A stretch of 64,000 bases of DNA from Silene latifolia (GCF_048544455.1 NC_133530.1:19893748-19957747); one strand, 5' to 3'. Positions 31,150 to 42,949 are shown, counted from the stretch's first letter. A program made the numbers and translations. The notes: generated from the letters alone by a model not told the origin.

Positions 31150-33634
31150 ATGTCTACTGCTGACGCTCCGGCTAGTACCTCAACCCCGGGGGGCGAACCG
31201 TCGCATCCTGATGAACAGGAGCCACTGGTTGTCACCCCGGTAGGGTTCGGGGGTCGCAAGTCGCCTTCTCCCGAAATCGACGAGAAATATCTCGAAGATT
31301 TTGATGATGAGGAGGAGGACAAGACCCAATCTGATTCGGAGAGGCCGCATTACTTGTGGCACGGCGAAACCTGCTCGATTAAACCCGATCGCGTTTGGAC
31401 GAACAAGTTCGCTAGTGTCTCCGGGCCTGAACTTTTTGAAGACCATTACAGCTTCGGCAGGGGGTATAGAATTATTGTTCCTGAGGGTAATCAGGCAGTC
31501 TGTTGCCTTCCCGAAGGCTGTATAGGCGTTTATATTAGGCATCTGGAGTATGGGCTCCATTTTCCTCTTCATGAACGTGTCTCGGCCATAATCAAAGCTA
31601 TGAACGTCGCCGTGGCACAGCTGCACCCGTTGGCCATTAGGACGATTATAGGCTTCGTATGGTTTTGTCTCTTTAAGGGGGTGGCCCCAACGGTGAACCT
31701 TTTCCGCCGGCTCCACCATCTTCGACTGTCTACCCAAGGCGTCATGGGGTGGTACAGCGTGCAGACCGAGCCGGGTTACGTGACCGTCTCGAAGCTGACA
31801 TCCTGCAAAGACTGGAAGGGGCGGTGGGTATATGTCGAGGTTCCGGAGGACTATCCACTGCCCCGGTCCTTCCAGCGCCGCGTCAATTTGTGGTGTGAGA
31901 GTCAAGGGGGAGCATGAGAGATATGTCTCCCGGAATAAGATTAAGATGGACGCCAAGAAGGTTTATCTTAAAGACGACGAAGTGCGGGCGATGAGCATGT
32001 TCGAGGCTGAGAAGGATGGCATGCCGAAGGGTTGGATGCCTCCGACGCAGATCGTCCTCCAAGACGAGCCGCTTTGCCACGTCGGCCTCATACCGGCCCT
32101 CAGCCAGGGTGAGTGGGGTCGGTATGAGGCCCTCCTTTGCTTTTATGCTTCGATGTTTCTTCCCCGGTTTACTTCTTTTGCTTAACTCTTGCTTTGTTTC
32201 TTGCAGATCGATTTGGCCGGGATCTCTCTCTCTCCATCCTAAGGAAGTTGGGACTTGATCAGGACAGGAGAGTCGTTGAGCTGCACCCTAAGGCCGCGCC
32301 GCGTGGTCGTAAGCAAGCCTCTCACGAACTCATGGAGCAGGCGTTGAAGGCAATGGACGTGGGGGCGACTCAAGCAGAGATTGGCGGTAACGTGCCGCGC
32401 CGGAGACCAAAAACAACGTCTGCGGCGGCTACGACGTCAACTCCAACTCGATCTCCAATCCGCGTAGTCCAAAAGGATAAGGTGGTCATCAATGTTGACG
32501 AGGACGTCACCGTTCTGGAGGGTCCTCCTCCTTCAAATAAGAGGAAAGAACCAACGCCTGCTGCTGCTGTTACCGAGGCAGGGAAAGAAAAGGGGTCAGC
32601 CGACCCTCTATCCAAGAAGGCTAAGACTGGTACGGATCTAACCCATGGCTCGGATTTAGCAGGTTCTTTAGGCATTCCTGATGACAGGCTTTCTGATATG
32701 TCGATGAATGTTGACATGGACGCTTTGTCTGGGTTTTTTATAGATCGGCCCGTCGCCATTTTGTTGTTCTCACCGAACGGCAATTGGAGAAGCAGCCTGT
32801 GCAGAAGGGCGACAAAAATGCCGCCGTCGACTCCTCGTCCGAGAAGGCTTCCTTCGTTCAACTCAGGGCGGACGGCATAAGGTTGGCCAAAAGTCTGGTC
32901 AAGTGGGCTGAAGTTGCCGGCACTCATCTTATTGAGCAAGAACAGCTCGTGGCTCAAACTGCCCCTACGCTCGAACGGCTTAGGCTTGAGCTTGCCGCTT
33001 CTAGGGAGGAGGCCGAGAAGACGAAGCGGGACTTCCTGGCCACCATGAAGGACTTCCTCGCTGAGCGAAAGCTTAAGGAGGAAGCTGAGAAGCTGGTCCT
33101 GGCCGAGAGAGCTAAGGTTGAGTCTGCGTTGGTTGATGCCGCTAAGCTGCGGGAGGAGAAAAACAAATTTGAAGGCGGTTATAAGGCCATGGTTGAGCAG
33201 AGGGAAAGATGGAAGACCCTGCATTCGGCCGAGGCAAAGGAGCATAAGGGCACAAAGGCTATCCTTGCTCAGAGGGAGAAGGATATTGAGATGCTGAAAA
33301 CCGTTATCATCCCTGAAATGTGTGCCGTGCACGGGACCAGGCTGAAGATGCTACAAGGGATGCAATTAAGGAGCTCCTTCCTGAAGGCACTTTTCCGTGG
33401 CAAGACTTTGACAGACTTCTGGATGAGAAGGCGGCTGCGGAGGAGGCCAAGGCCGCGGCGAAGGCGGCGAAGGCTGCTCAGGAGGCTGCGGAGAAGGCGG
33501 CCCATGATGCTAAGGTGAAGGAGGCTAGGGAGGAGGCTGAGAAGGCAAGGGCACGTGAAGCTGCCAAGTCGTCCTCTGCGCCGTCCACCGGCGGTGATGC
33601 TGCTGCTGCCAGTGGCAAGCAGCAACAAGCATAG
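31150..33634 (+). pseudogene. antisense gene (aORF) of element A, PF04195-like protein
   Basis: Runs opposite to gag-pol, between integrase and 3' LTR, where Tat-lineage elements are known to carry an extra antisense frame. The first part (31,150-31,917) has an acidic Ser/Pro-rich start, then a globular core: IGVYIRHLEYGL, AQLHPLAIRTIIGFVW, NLFRRLHHL and WVYVEVPEDYPLPRSF. This resembles the 'putative gypsy type transposon' family (Transposase_28). A GT-AG interval of about 95 bp near 32.1-32.2 kb looks like an intron and is matched in element B. The second half is a nuclear-type K/R-E-rich linker, a long coiled coil (about 32,880-33,300) and an Ala/Lys/Glu-rich tail ending in SGKQQQA. It has its own TATA box and leader. 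Function is not known; a regulatory or RNA/DNA-binding role is a guess. Broken in a few places. Confidence 0.75.
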
Positions 33635-33869
33635 GGAGACGGGCGGTCGTCACCAGACTCACCTGGTCCTTCGGACAGCTTCAGCTGCTTGGGGGCCAAC
33701 TTTTGAGCCTTTCCTCCCTGTCATCCTTTTGGCGCTTCATGTCTGAATGCTGTAATTTTTGTTGTTCCTTCTTTTTTGTTAAACTTTGGTAGGTTGAGTT
33801 TAGGCTATCCCTATGGGGACGGCCGTCGACTTTATTTTGTCTCACCTGTAAACATTTTTAATGAAGTTT

Positions 33870-34390
33870 GTTTATTTGCTTTCGGCTTGGCCGAGGCTTT
33901 GATCTTATCCTCCATTCAGTTGTCTTCTTACGTTTTTAAACATATTGAGCGCTTTTTTTCGTTTTACCTTCGGCTTGGCCGAGGCAGTTAGACTGCGTAT
34001 CTCAACTGTTAAACGTTTTTAGCATATTGGTCATGCCCCCTGCTGCACCTGAACAGGCCGAGGCAACAAGGTTTACGTTCCCCAATTTGCTCAGCAACAT
34101 GTTGGCATGTCGGTCGCTTCCTCCTCCACTCTCGGTCTGGCCGAGGCGGTCAGATTTGCGCTTCCCGACTGTTGTTGTAAACATGTTAGCATATCGGTCG
34201 TGCCCCTGTCACTCCCGGCTTTGGCCGAGGCAATCGAGGTTACGGCTCGACTGCATTCGTATCTATAGACATATTGATCGCTTCCTCTGCCACTCCCGGA
34301 TTGGCGGGCGATGATTTTGCGTTCTCAACTGTACTTATACGTTCTTAAGCATGTTGGTCGCTTTCGCGAGTATCAACTGCATTTGTAGTG
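33870..34390. repeat. degenerate tandem repeats with GGCCGAGGC core (element A)
   Basis: Roughly 90-bp units, each with a (T/C)GG(C/T)(T/C)TGGCCGAGGC core followed by text such as AGATTTGCGTT.CC and CATGTTGG.ATGTCGGTCG. At least six units are visible. They sit between the antisense gene's 3' end and the integrase end. The same kind of array occurs in element B (55,450-56,160). Confidence 0.75.
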
Positions 34391-34629
34391 ACTGCCCGGC
34401 TTTGGCCGTGGCGTCTACCTTGGTACGACTACGGAGGGGACAAGCACTTCGATGGAAAACTTGGATCACTCTTCATAAGATATAATCACGCGTTGGGGTT
34501 CCCACAACGGTCTCGGACACCTCCGCCGCTATACGAAATATTTCCTAAGGTTGTCTGTGTTCCAATGGCTCATCAGAGGCACACCCTCCATGTCTGTCAG
34601 CCGGTATGTTCCCGGCCCCTTTTCTTCAA

Positions 34630-35540
34630 CTACCCTGTAGGGTCCTCCCAGTTGGCCGTCATCTTACCATGGATGTTTCTTTTATTGGTTGCGGCCGACT
34701 TTCTCAGGACTAGATCTCCTACTCTTAAGTCCCTTTTGTGGACCCTGCGGTTGTAGGCTCTTCTCATTCGGTTTTGATATACTGCCAAGTTGAGCCGTGC
34801 CGTATCTCGACTTTTTTCGACCAGATCTAGGGAGGCTCTCAGGCCTTCTTCATTTTCGGCTGGGTTAAAGGTTTGCGTTCTGTATGTCGGCACCGATGCT
34901 TCAATTGGCAGGACGGCCTCAGACCCATAGACTAGGTGGAATGGACTGTACCCTGTTGCTTCTTTTTCCGTGGTTCGAAGGGACCACAGGACACCGGGTA
35001 GCTCATCAGCCCATCTTCCCTTTAGATCTTCAACCCGTTCAGTATTGTTTTATTAGCTGCCTCCGCCTGCTCGTTGCTCTGAGGGTGGCAGACGGAGGAG
35101 TATGCAAATTTGATGCCGAGCTCTTCCAACCAATTCATCACCATGTCGCTCCAGAACTCTCGGCCATGGTCAAATACAATGACTTGGGGTAACCCAAAAC
35201 GAGTTATGATGTTCTCCCAAATCACCTTTCTTATGGCCGCCGTGGTCTTGGTAGGTACCGCGACAGCCTCGACGTATTTGGTGAAGTAGTTAACGGCGAC
35301 AATCAGGTACTTCCTTCCTCCGGAGGCCGTCGGAAATGGTCATAATAAATCCATCCCCCATTGTGCAAATAGTAGGGGACTAAGTACGGGTTGCAGGTCT
35401 CGGGAAGGTGCATGTATTACCGGAGCATGCATCTGACAATTCTTGCACTTCTTGGTTTTTGCCCTGGAATCTTTCAGCATGGTAGGCCAGAAGTAGCCAG
35501 CTCGGAGAGCTTTGTGGGCTAGCGTTCTCGCCTCCATGTG
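34630..35540 (-). pseudogene. integrase region of element A
   Basis: Minus-strand landmarks in order: an HHCC-type segment (AHKALRAGYFWPTM...CKNCQMHAP), then FGLPQVIVFDHGREFWS and YSSVCHPQSNEQAEAANKTI from the DDE core, then a C-terminal part with RRVHKRDLRVGDLVLRK. This is the standard Ty3/gypsy integrase order; the enzyme joins cDNA to host DNA. Fossil with several breaks. Confidence 0.85.
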
Positions 35541-35567
35541 ATGTCCGCAGATGCCTTCGTGAATCTC

Positions 35568-36227
35568 TCACAAGAGTATAAGCTCGCGTCGGTTTGGGCC
35601 GACACATTTCAAGAGTGGTCTTATTACGGACCTTCTGTACAATTCTCCTTCGAACACTAAGTACCTTGCAGCGATCCTTCTTATCTTCTGAGACAGACTG
35701 CGGTCCTCCGACAACTCTTTTGTAAGCTTGTATTTCATTATCGGAGTCATCCACGTCGTCTCGGCTTCGATGTCGCCCACCATGCCGACGGTCTCAGTGA
35801 TGCTTTTAGCATTTCTGATATCCACCAGCACGGTTCGACTGACATTCTTGATGCTTGAACTGGCAAGTTTTGAGAGAGCGTCAGCTCGGTTGTTCTCAAA
35901 CCTGGGGATGCACTGTATTTGGAAAGATTTCAATTTTGAGGTGTCGGCTTTTACCCTCTCCAGGTACCTTACCATCCCATCGTCTCGAGCCTCATACTCC
36001 CCTCGGATTTGATTAGTCACTAAGAGCGAGTCTGTCTTCAACATGATGTGCTCCGCCCCGGCAGCTCTAGCTAACTCAACTCCAGTTATCACCGCCTCAT
36101 ATTCAGATTCGTTATTTGAGGCCGAGAAGGAAAACTTCAAGGCGTACTCAAACTCGTTTCCGTTAGGGCTGATGATAAGGATGCCGGCTCCTGAGCTGTT
36201 CGCCGTGGAGGACCCGTCGGTATACAC
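35568..36227 (-). pseudogene. RNase H region of element A
   Basis: MYTDGSSTANSSGAGILIIS carries the first catalytic Asp of RNase H. NNESEYEAVITGVELA gives the Glu, LKTDSLLVTNQIRGEY the second Asp, and PRFENNRADALSKLAS the distal D-A-L-S-K-L-A motif, all as in the plant Tat lineage. It degrades the RNA strand during reverse transcription. This segment is the best preserved part of pol; the surrounding polyprotein is broken. Confidence 0.9.
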
Positions 36228-36600
36228 TTCCTACACGCCGGGATGTGATTCTTCTTGATACGTGCACTCGGCCAGGAAATCTGCAAGCGCTTGCCCCTTT
36301 ATCGAAGGTCTCGGCTTGTACTGAATGCCAAAGCCGGAGAGCTCCACTGCCCATTTGATAAGTCTGCGGATTTTTGAATTTTTCTAATGCTTTCTCCGGT
36401 GGCTGGTCGGTTAAGACCGTCACGGGATGTCGTCAGTAGGGTTTCGACTTCCTTGCGGCAACGACGACGGCGAGGGGCGCCTTTTCGATTAGTGGGTAGT
36501 TTCTTTCGGCCCAGCGGTGTATGGTGATAAAGTAAATTGGGTATTCTTTGCTTATTTTCTTCCTCGACGATTACGGCGCGGACCGTGGCCGAGGTAAGCG

Positions 36601-37417
36601 CTAAGTATAGATATAACGTCTCCCCCGGCGTCGGCACTGGACGGGGTCGGTAGTGTCGAAGGTGGGCTTTCGGTTGCTGAAAGCCGTGCTCTGTTCCTCC
36701 CCCCAGCTAAAGTTTTTATTCCCCTTCAACACTTTAAAGAACGGAGTGCTTTTGTCGGCCGACCGAGAGATGAAGCGGGCGAGAGCCGCCATCCTTCCGG
36801 TCAGCGTCATAACCTCTTTTCGATTTCTCGGCTCCGGTAGGTCTAGTATTGCTTGGACTTTCTCCGGATTGACATCGATTCCCCTGGCGCTGACAAGCAC
36901 ACCGAGGAACTTCCCGGCCCGGACACCGAAGTTGCATTTCTTTAGGTTAAGCTTCATTTTATATTTCCTTAGTGAACAAAATGTCTCGCCCAAATCGGCT
37001 AAGTGCTCATTTGTCGGACTTGCTTTTTACAATAGCATCGTCGACGTAAGCCTCGATGTTTCGCCCTTTTTGATTTTGGAACACTTTGTCCACCAACCTA
37101 GTGTAAGTTGCGCCAGCGTTCTTCAAACCGAACGGCATCATTTTATACATGTATGTGCCGTTACTGGTGATGAATGCGCACTTAGACATATCTTCCTCGG
37201 CCATAAATACCTGATGATACCCTGAGAAGGCGTCTAGCAGGCTTAGCATAGTGTAGCCTGCCGTGGCGTCAATTAAACTATCTATTCGAGGCAATGGATA
37301 GCAATCTTTAGGGCACGCTTTATTAAGATTGGTAAAATCAACACACATCCTCCACGCCCCTGACGATTTCCTCACCATTACAACATTTGCTAGCCACTCA
37401 GGGTAAGTACAAGGCAT
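36601..37417 (-). pseudogene. reverse transcriptase region of element A
   Basis: Reads WRMCVDFTNLNKACPKDCYP, then LPRIDSLIDATAGYTMLSLL, DAFSGYHQV, MPFGLKNAGATYTRLVDKVF and EAYVDDAIVKSK, which holds the catalytic Y-V-D-D. KACPKD and the A-T-A-G pattern are typical of Tat/Athila RT. The thumb continues to about 36,600 (KCNFGVRAGKFLGVLVSARG). Fossil with some breaks. Confidence 0.9.
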
Positions 37418-37798
37418 GATAAAGCCCGCCGCTAATAATTTGTCTACTTCAGCATTGATGGCCTCATCCTTCTCGGCCTAGGAGATCCTCATCTTCTGCT
37501 TGACAGGCCGAGCGGTGGAGAGTACGTTCAGCTTGTGAACGATCACCTCCCGGCTCACGCCTGGCATCTCGGCGGCTGAGCATGCGAAGACATCTTTGTT
37601 CTTCCTCAGTAGGTCTAGGAGATCAGCTCTGAATTTTGGCTTCAGGCCGACACCGACAGTTACGGTGCGCCCTGGGTCAATTTCCACTTCCTCGGTCTCG
37701 GCTCCTTCGACCATGCCGACATTAGTATTCATCGGATCGCCCTCCTGCTGCAAGGATGGGCTCTTCCCCTTCTCCGATTTCTTCGCCACTTTGAGGGA

Positions 37799-39941
37799 TT
37801 ACATGTTGCACCCCCTGGCAGACACTTGGATATTGACTATTTCATATCTCTCGTCCTTTGAGATGAGCTTTTGTGCTTCCCCCCGGTCCGAGACATACAT
37901 CAATGTCAGGGCCCGGATGGACATCACTGCATCGGCCTCGCTCAAAGTGACCCGGCCTATGAGAACATTGTAGTCAGACGAACCATCGATAACCACGAAC
38001 TCAGATAAAACATTTTTAGCCGCATCCGCTTGGCCGAATATCACCGGCAGTCTGATTGACCCTGGGGTACCGTGTCGGCCCCCGGAGAAGTCAGTATAGC
38101 GGGTTAGCGCAGGGGCTTAGGTCTCCAATCTTCAGACCGAGATTAAGAAAGCACTCCCTGAACATGATGTTCGTGTAGGCGCCTGTGTCAATCAGGCACC
38201 TTTTGACCAAGTGGTTGGCTATATCCAGGTGGACTACAAGCGGGTCGCTATGCGGAGCGACGACTCCCTCGTAGTCCTTCTTTCCAATGGTTATATCGGG
38301 GATGGTGGAAGCGGGGATCGCAATTTTGGGCACAAAGTTGATGGCTTGGTACAACTCATTTAGATGCCGTTTGTGCCCATTAGCTGACCCACCGTTCTCG
38401 TTGCCCCCGATGACAACCTGGATGACTCCCATCCGTTGGAAAACTGATTTTCTATTCGCCCCGTCGGCGCTTGTTCCTGGGCCTCCGGCTACATACTTGT
38501 TGAGGCTCTCCTTTCGGATTAGCTCTTCAATGGCGTTCCTCAGATGTCGACAGTTGTCAGTTTTATGGCGGTGTGGCGTGGTACTCGCAAAGCGCTCGTG
38601 TCACCGTCCCCCTCGCCTTGGGGGCCTTGCCACTTCTCGTCCATCATTCTTGCTTAGGGTGAAGACCTCGGGTGGAGAGGCGACCGGGGGGTGAGACTAC
38701 TATACCGCTTCTGGTAGTATGGTCCCGAACTCCCCCCGGCGCCCGCCGAGTTCTGTTTCCTATTAGATCTCTCAGGCCGTGACCTATTCCCGTCACGACG
38801 ACCTTCATCTGCGTTGTCCCGGTGGCTCTTCCTCTCTGGGTGCCCAGCTTCACTGTGGCCTACCCAGGTTTTGTGATAGTCCTCTACTTTTACGGCTCGG
38901 TCGGCCATTTTTCTGGCGGATTCCAGGTTGAGGTCCTCGCACTTGATCAGCTCGTTTTTGAACTCGCCTTTCGGGAGGCCTTTCATCAGTGCGAAGGCCG
39001 CCAGCTCGGTGTTCAGCTCACGAATCTGCTGAACCTTAGCGTCGAATCTTTTCACGTAGCTTCGGAGGGACTCGTCCTCCCCGTCGGATAGTCGGGAGAT
39101 CGATGTTTCCACGACCCTTCTCTTGTTGCAAGCGTCTTTGGGCTATGAAATTGTCTCTCGGTCGGCATAACAAGATATCCGAGCCATTAGGTAGCCCCTT
39201 GTACCAACTACGAGCCATCCCATGCGGGGTCGTTGGGAAGACTCGGCACCACACCTCATCAGTTGCTCCCATACCGGCTCGAAAGCCTCGGCATGGTCGG
39301 TCGGGTCGCTATCCCCTTTGTATGATAAGGCGGCGGCTTCGAGCTTAGTCGGCACGGGGATCTCGAGGACATAGGTACTGAGGGGCTGTCTGACCACGTG
39401 TCGAATGACACGCGGCGATCGGCTCCTCGCAACCTTAGTCCGGCTTCTCTCCCTCTGGCGGGAAGGGCTTCTTGTTGTCCGACTTTGGTGAGTCGGACTT
39501 CTTTCATTCCTTCGGGGTTGGCCTCGTTGTTGCGCGCGACGCTGTCCTCCCGCGAGTAGGGGAAGGACTCGGGTGCGCCACCGGCACCACGGGCTCTCGG
39601 CGTTTTAGCACGCCCGGCTCTTGTATCGCTCCGGACAAGTTGTTCGGAGTCACTTTATGGGCCCTGGTCACCTGTGGATGCGCTGCCGTCCCCGTCGTCG
39701 TGACAGGGGTAATCGGCGTACTACCCATCAGGTCCAGGAATAGCTTTAATTTGGCCGCATCGACCACATGTCCCATGACAGTGACTTGGCTGGTAGGCAG
39801 CGGTGTTTCTGGCTCTTTCGGCATCCCATACGCCGGTTCGGTGACTCGGCCGGTGGGGGACTGCCCGATCTCAGAATTAGGGAACGTGTCATCCTGGAAG
39901 AATGCAGTTCCTTCACTCACAGTTTCTTGTTGCTTTGACAT
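37799..39941 (-). pseudogene. gag and protease region of element A
   Basis: The start MSKQQETVSEGTAFFQDDTF (39,941) opens the gag; the gag core lies about 39,400-38,900 (VWCRVFPTTPHGMARSWYKG, DESLRSYVKRFDAKVQQIRE). The nucleocapsid side follows to about 38,650. Around 38,090-38,430 CLIDTGAYTNIMF is the protease active site (D-T-G), and IRALTLMYVSDRGEAQKLIS at about 37,800-38,040 belongs to its C-terminal part. These build and mature the particle. Fossil in several frames. Confidence 0.8.
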
Positions 39942-40032
39942 CTTCTTAGCTTGCTGAATGGGTTTTTTTTTTGGTTTTTTTTTTAATGTAGGTGACTAAC
40001 TTTTAGTACGTTTTCCCACAGACGGCGCCAAT

Positions 40033-40611
40033 TGTTCCGGGTGTAATTCCGAAGCAGGATTATGACCACTTGAGCTTGTAGAATGATGTCGTTGCTCGTC
40101 TCTTCCTTTCACTCTCTCCTGTAAAGATGAACAAACTGAGGGCTCGGCTTGGGGCCGAACGTACTCACTCCGACGCTCAAGTCAGTAAACTTAAAGAGAT
40201 AAGTTGTGTGTTAACTTGGCAAAGTATATTGTAGACAGATAAGGGAGTTTGATACCAGTTTTTAGATGTTTTTCGGATCCTTTTCTCAATGAGAGAAGTG
40301 GAGTATTTATAGACTTTCACCTTTTGTCACGTAGTGGCCAAGTGGCCAAGTGGCGTAGCAGGTGGAAAGACTGTCTTACCCTCGGCCGAGGGACCCATGA
40401 CAGGCCGGCAGGCCTGGTTGACTCCATGCCGAGGGGACTGGATGTGAGTACACGGATATGTCTCTCGGCCGGCTAGTTGCCGAGCCGAGACCCAAGTGAC
40501 AGGCCGACAGGCTTTGTCGGTTAGGCCGTCTTCCTCTTGACTTGTTGTCTTTTAGCTTTGACCTTGGTCAATATGTTGACTCGGTCAGCGGGTGCAGAAT
40601 ATGCCCCATCA
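40033..40611 (-). repeat. 5' LTR of element A
   Basis: Same length as the other LTR and about 99% identical. The PBS lies immediately to its left. The minus-strand TATA box (TATTTATA on plus) lies near 40,304-40,311 and would drive gag-pol. Confidence 0.9.
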
Positions 40612-40709
40612 AATATTATTATTTTCACTACATCTCCATGTTAATACTATTACGTTCACTACTTCTTCAGTTACTGTTGTTTGTTTTACTATTCCTGCTA
40701 TTTTTACGG

Positions 40710-40914
40710 CGCAAATTCTCCCTTGTGACGGGTACTATTCCGTCACAAGTACTATTCACATTTGCGACGGGCCAAATGTGACCATTTTCTGAGAAAATGT
40801 GACCATTTTTTTATAGGTGACATTTTATGAACAATACTTGAGTGGTTACATTTTATCAAAAAGTAGTCACATTTGCCCGTCGCAAATTGTGTCCGTCACA
40901 AGGGAGAATTGTTG
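40710..40914. mobile_element. Mutator-type MITE, 205 bp
   Basis: The arms AATTCTCCCTTGTGACGG and CCGTCACAAGGGAGAATT are inverted. A perfect 9-bp duplication TTTTTACGG lies at 40,701-40,709 and 40,915-40,923, as Mutator-like transposases make. Confidence 0.8.
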
Positions 40915-40923
40915 TTTTTACGG

Positions 40924-41664
40924 TTAACCCGTTAGTTTTGTCAAGCTCATATATTTAAATAAATTAATATTTTCTTAAAATCGAATTGTTAGTTAATTTT
41001 TCATACTCTTTCCGTTGTTCCTACTGTTACTTTCATTACATGTGTTGTGACTACTATTACTTTCACTTCTTCCGCTGTCATTATTTTTTCTTTCACTACT
41101 CCCGCATTTATTATTGTTAATTTCACTACTCCCGTTGCTGCTAGTATGACTTTCACTACTCCCGTTGTTATATATTATTGTTGCTTTTACTACTCACATG
41201 GAAGGTCACTATCATAATAGTTGATTATCTAGTTGTATTAGAGTTATATATTTAAATAAATATGAAATATTACATTAGAATATTATTTAAGAGCAATCAT
41301 TATTATTTACTAATTAAATTATAAATCTAATGAATTATGGAATATTATATTTTTTTGGAAATCTGAATTGATTTACTTACCTTTTAATAGTTTCCAAAAT
41401 ATAACATAGACATATTATATTTATGTATGTTAAATAATTAACATATTTATACTAATTAATATCATAAGTGGGACCCATCTATTTTAAGGAAACTCGTCAT
41501 ATTCTAATATTCTCTAAATTTATACTTTTAACCAAAACTATATAATATTTACATTGAAGTCCCTTATTCAGGTCCATCACATGGCGCTAGCGATTTAAAA
41601 CTATATAGTATAATTAATATGTATAGATTTATTTAATTAAATGGAAGTCCCTTGATTTCTGGAA
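40924..41664. other. AT-rich host DNA with loose TTTCACTACTCCCG repeats
   Basis: At 41,000-41,180 the phrase (T)TTTCACTACTCCCGTTG(T/C)T recurs about every 25-40 bp, at least five times. The rest is AT-rich without a gene. Confidence 0.6.
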
Positions 41665-42012
41665 TCTCCTATATACTAAGAGAATAAAAGTTATGATAAA
41701 CTAATATTATAAATTATGATAAACTAATATTATTATCTTTGTGAAAAAAAAAATCATTATGATATTTAAGAGAAATTATAAAATTAAATCATTAACGTTG
41801 TAATAAAAGTATTCTTTAAAATACAAATTTCATGACATACTCAATTATTTATTAGTTTTGCAGTTAAAGTATTTTCTCATATCAAAATACAATCGGTGAA
41901 ATATGAAAATATCAAGGTATAAATTTGGAAAAGAATTAAGCAATACACACTAAAAAAAAGTAAAAATTCTATAAATACCGCGCATTTATTGCGCGAGGTC
42001 TATACTAGCTAA
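41665..42012 (+). mobile_element. small non-autonomous Helitron, 348 bp
   Basis: The 5' end TCTCCTATATACTAAGAG is the plant Helitron TC start, after an A. The 3' end has a GCGCATTTATTGCGC hairpin and ends CTAA before a T. Insertion between A and T without duplication fits Helitrons. No RepHel coding. Confidence 0.75.
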
Positions 42013-42146
42013 TACATTGTAAATTGTAATGATTAGGAAAAGCTTGGAGTTTTCCCGCCTAAAATGTTTTAGCTATAAGTTGGGTCTTAATTTAGAAAAT
42101 TATTCTATTAGTATATATATATAATGTATTCGAATATCTTATCAAA

Positions 42147-42623
42147 AGGTTTTTTTGTCAAAAACTACCTTATATTTAGGTGTATTTGTAAAAATACTAC
42201 CTTATATTATTTTTTTTGTTTTCAACTACCTTTGTTTTCTTTATTTTTGGTCAATAACTACCTACGCTAAGAATCTAGACATATTTGATCTATTTTCCAG
42301 CTTTAACATATCTCACATGACTCTTTTATGTTTTAATCTTACTAAGGCCCGATTTTAGGAAGTCATAAAGTACTTACGTTAAACTTTAGTAGATGTTTGT
42401 AGTTATTATTGAAATGTGAAATTTATTAATTTTGCTTATCTGAAGTTAAATTTGGTTTGGACGCAGTTGATCATTGTTGTTTGATGTTAAGAAAATCATG
42501 TGAGATAGGTAGTTTTTGACCAAAAAATGAGAAAAGAAAGGTAGTCTAAAACAAGAAAAATGATATAAGGTAGTTTTTTTTACAAATACCCCTAAATATA
42601 AGGTAGTTTTTGACAAAAAACTC
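42147..42623. mobile_element. Mutator-type MITE, 477 bp
   Basis: Long inverted arms (GTTTTTTTGTCAAAAACTACC against GGTAGTTTTTGACAAAAAAC, extending about 60 bp) and a perfect 9-bp duplication CTTATCAAA (42,138-42,146 and 42,624-42,632). The two short open frames in it are chance. Confidence 0.9.
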
Positions 42624-42949
42624 CTTATCAAATAATAAAACTTTCATAATCGGCTTAATATTTTGACTCATATATTAAACAGTTTCTTCATATATCTACA
42701 TATATACAAATTTAACTCATATTGTTAAATTAGTTTATGTATTCCAACTTTCTTTATATTTTTTTTACTTCGCATATTCTAACAAAAATTACAATAATAG
42801 CTACACATTTCCGAAAACGTTTTATATGGATAACTTTTCTATAAAAAAAAAAGTCTAGGGCTAAAAGTGTTAAAATTTTCTTTCTACCTCCTAATAATTC
42901 ATATTTAAAATTGTTAGTTTTATAGCTAAATACAATTAATTTAATTGTT

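Larger units (their letters stand above)
29985..40611 (-). mobile_element. 10.6-kb Tat-lineage gypsy element with an antisense gene (element A)
   Basis: 579-bp LTRs lie at 29985-30563 and 40033-40611, with a perfect AATAT duplication (29,980-29,984 and 40,612-40,616). The gag-pol strand is minus: the PBS TTGGCGCCGTCTGTGGG lies at about 40,016-40,032, and the purine tract CGCTGGGGGCAAAT at 30,564-30,577. Parts on the minus strand: gag about 39,941-38,650, protease about 38,430-38,090, RT about 37,420-36,600, RNase H about 36,230-35,760, integrase about 35,540-34,630. Between integrase and the 3' LTR, on the plus strand, sits the antisense gene (31,150-33,634). LTRs differ at about four sites (0.7%), so it is young, well under a million years by usual plant rates. 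The polyprotein is broken, with about ten or more breaks. Confidence 0.9.

Noticed and set aside
32370-33332. 320-codon minus-strand frame
   Set aside because: Mirror of the antisense gene's coiled-coil region; Leu/Ser-rich as expected for the reverse of Glu/Lys/Ala codons.
36653-37225. 190-codon plus-strand frame
   Set aside because: Mirror frame of the reverse transcriptase region on the other strand.
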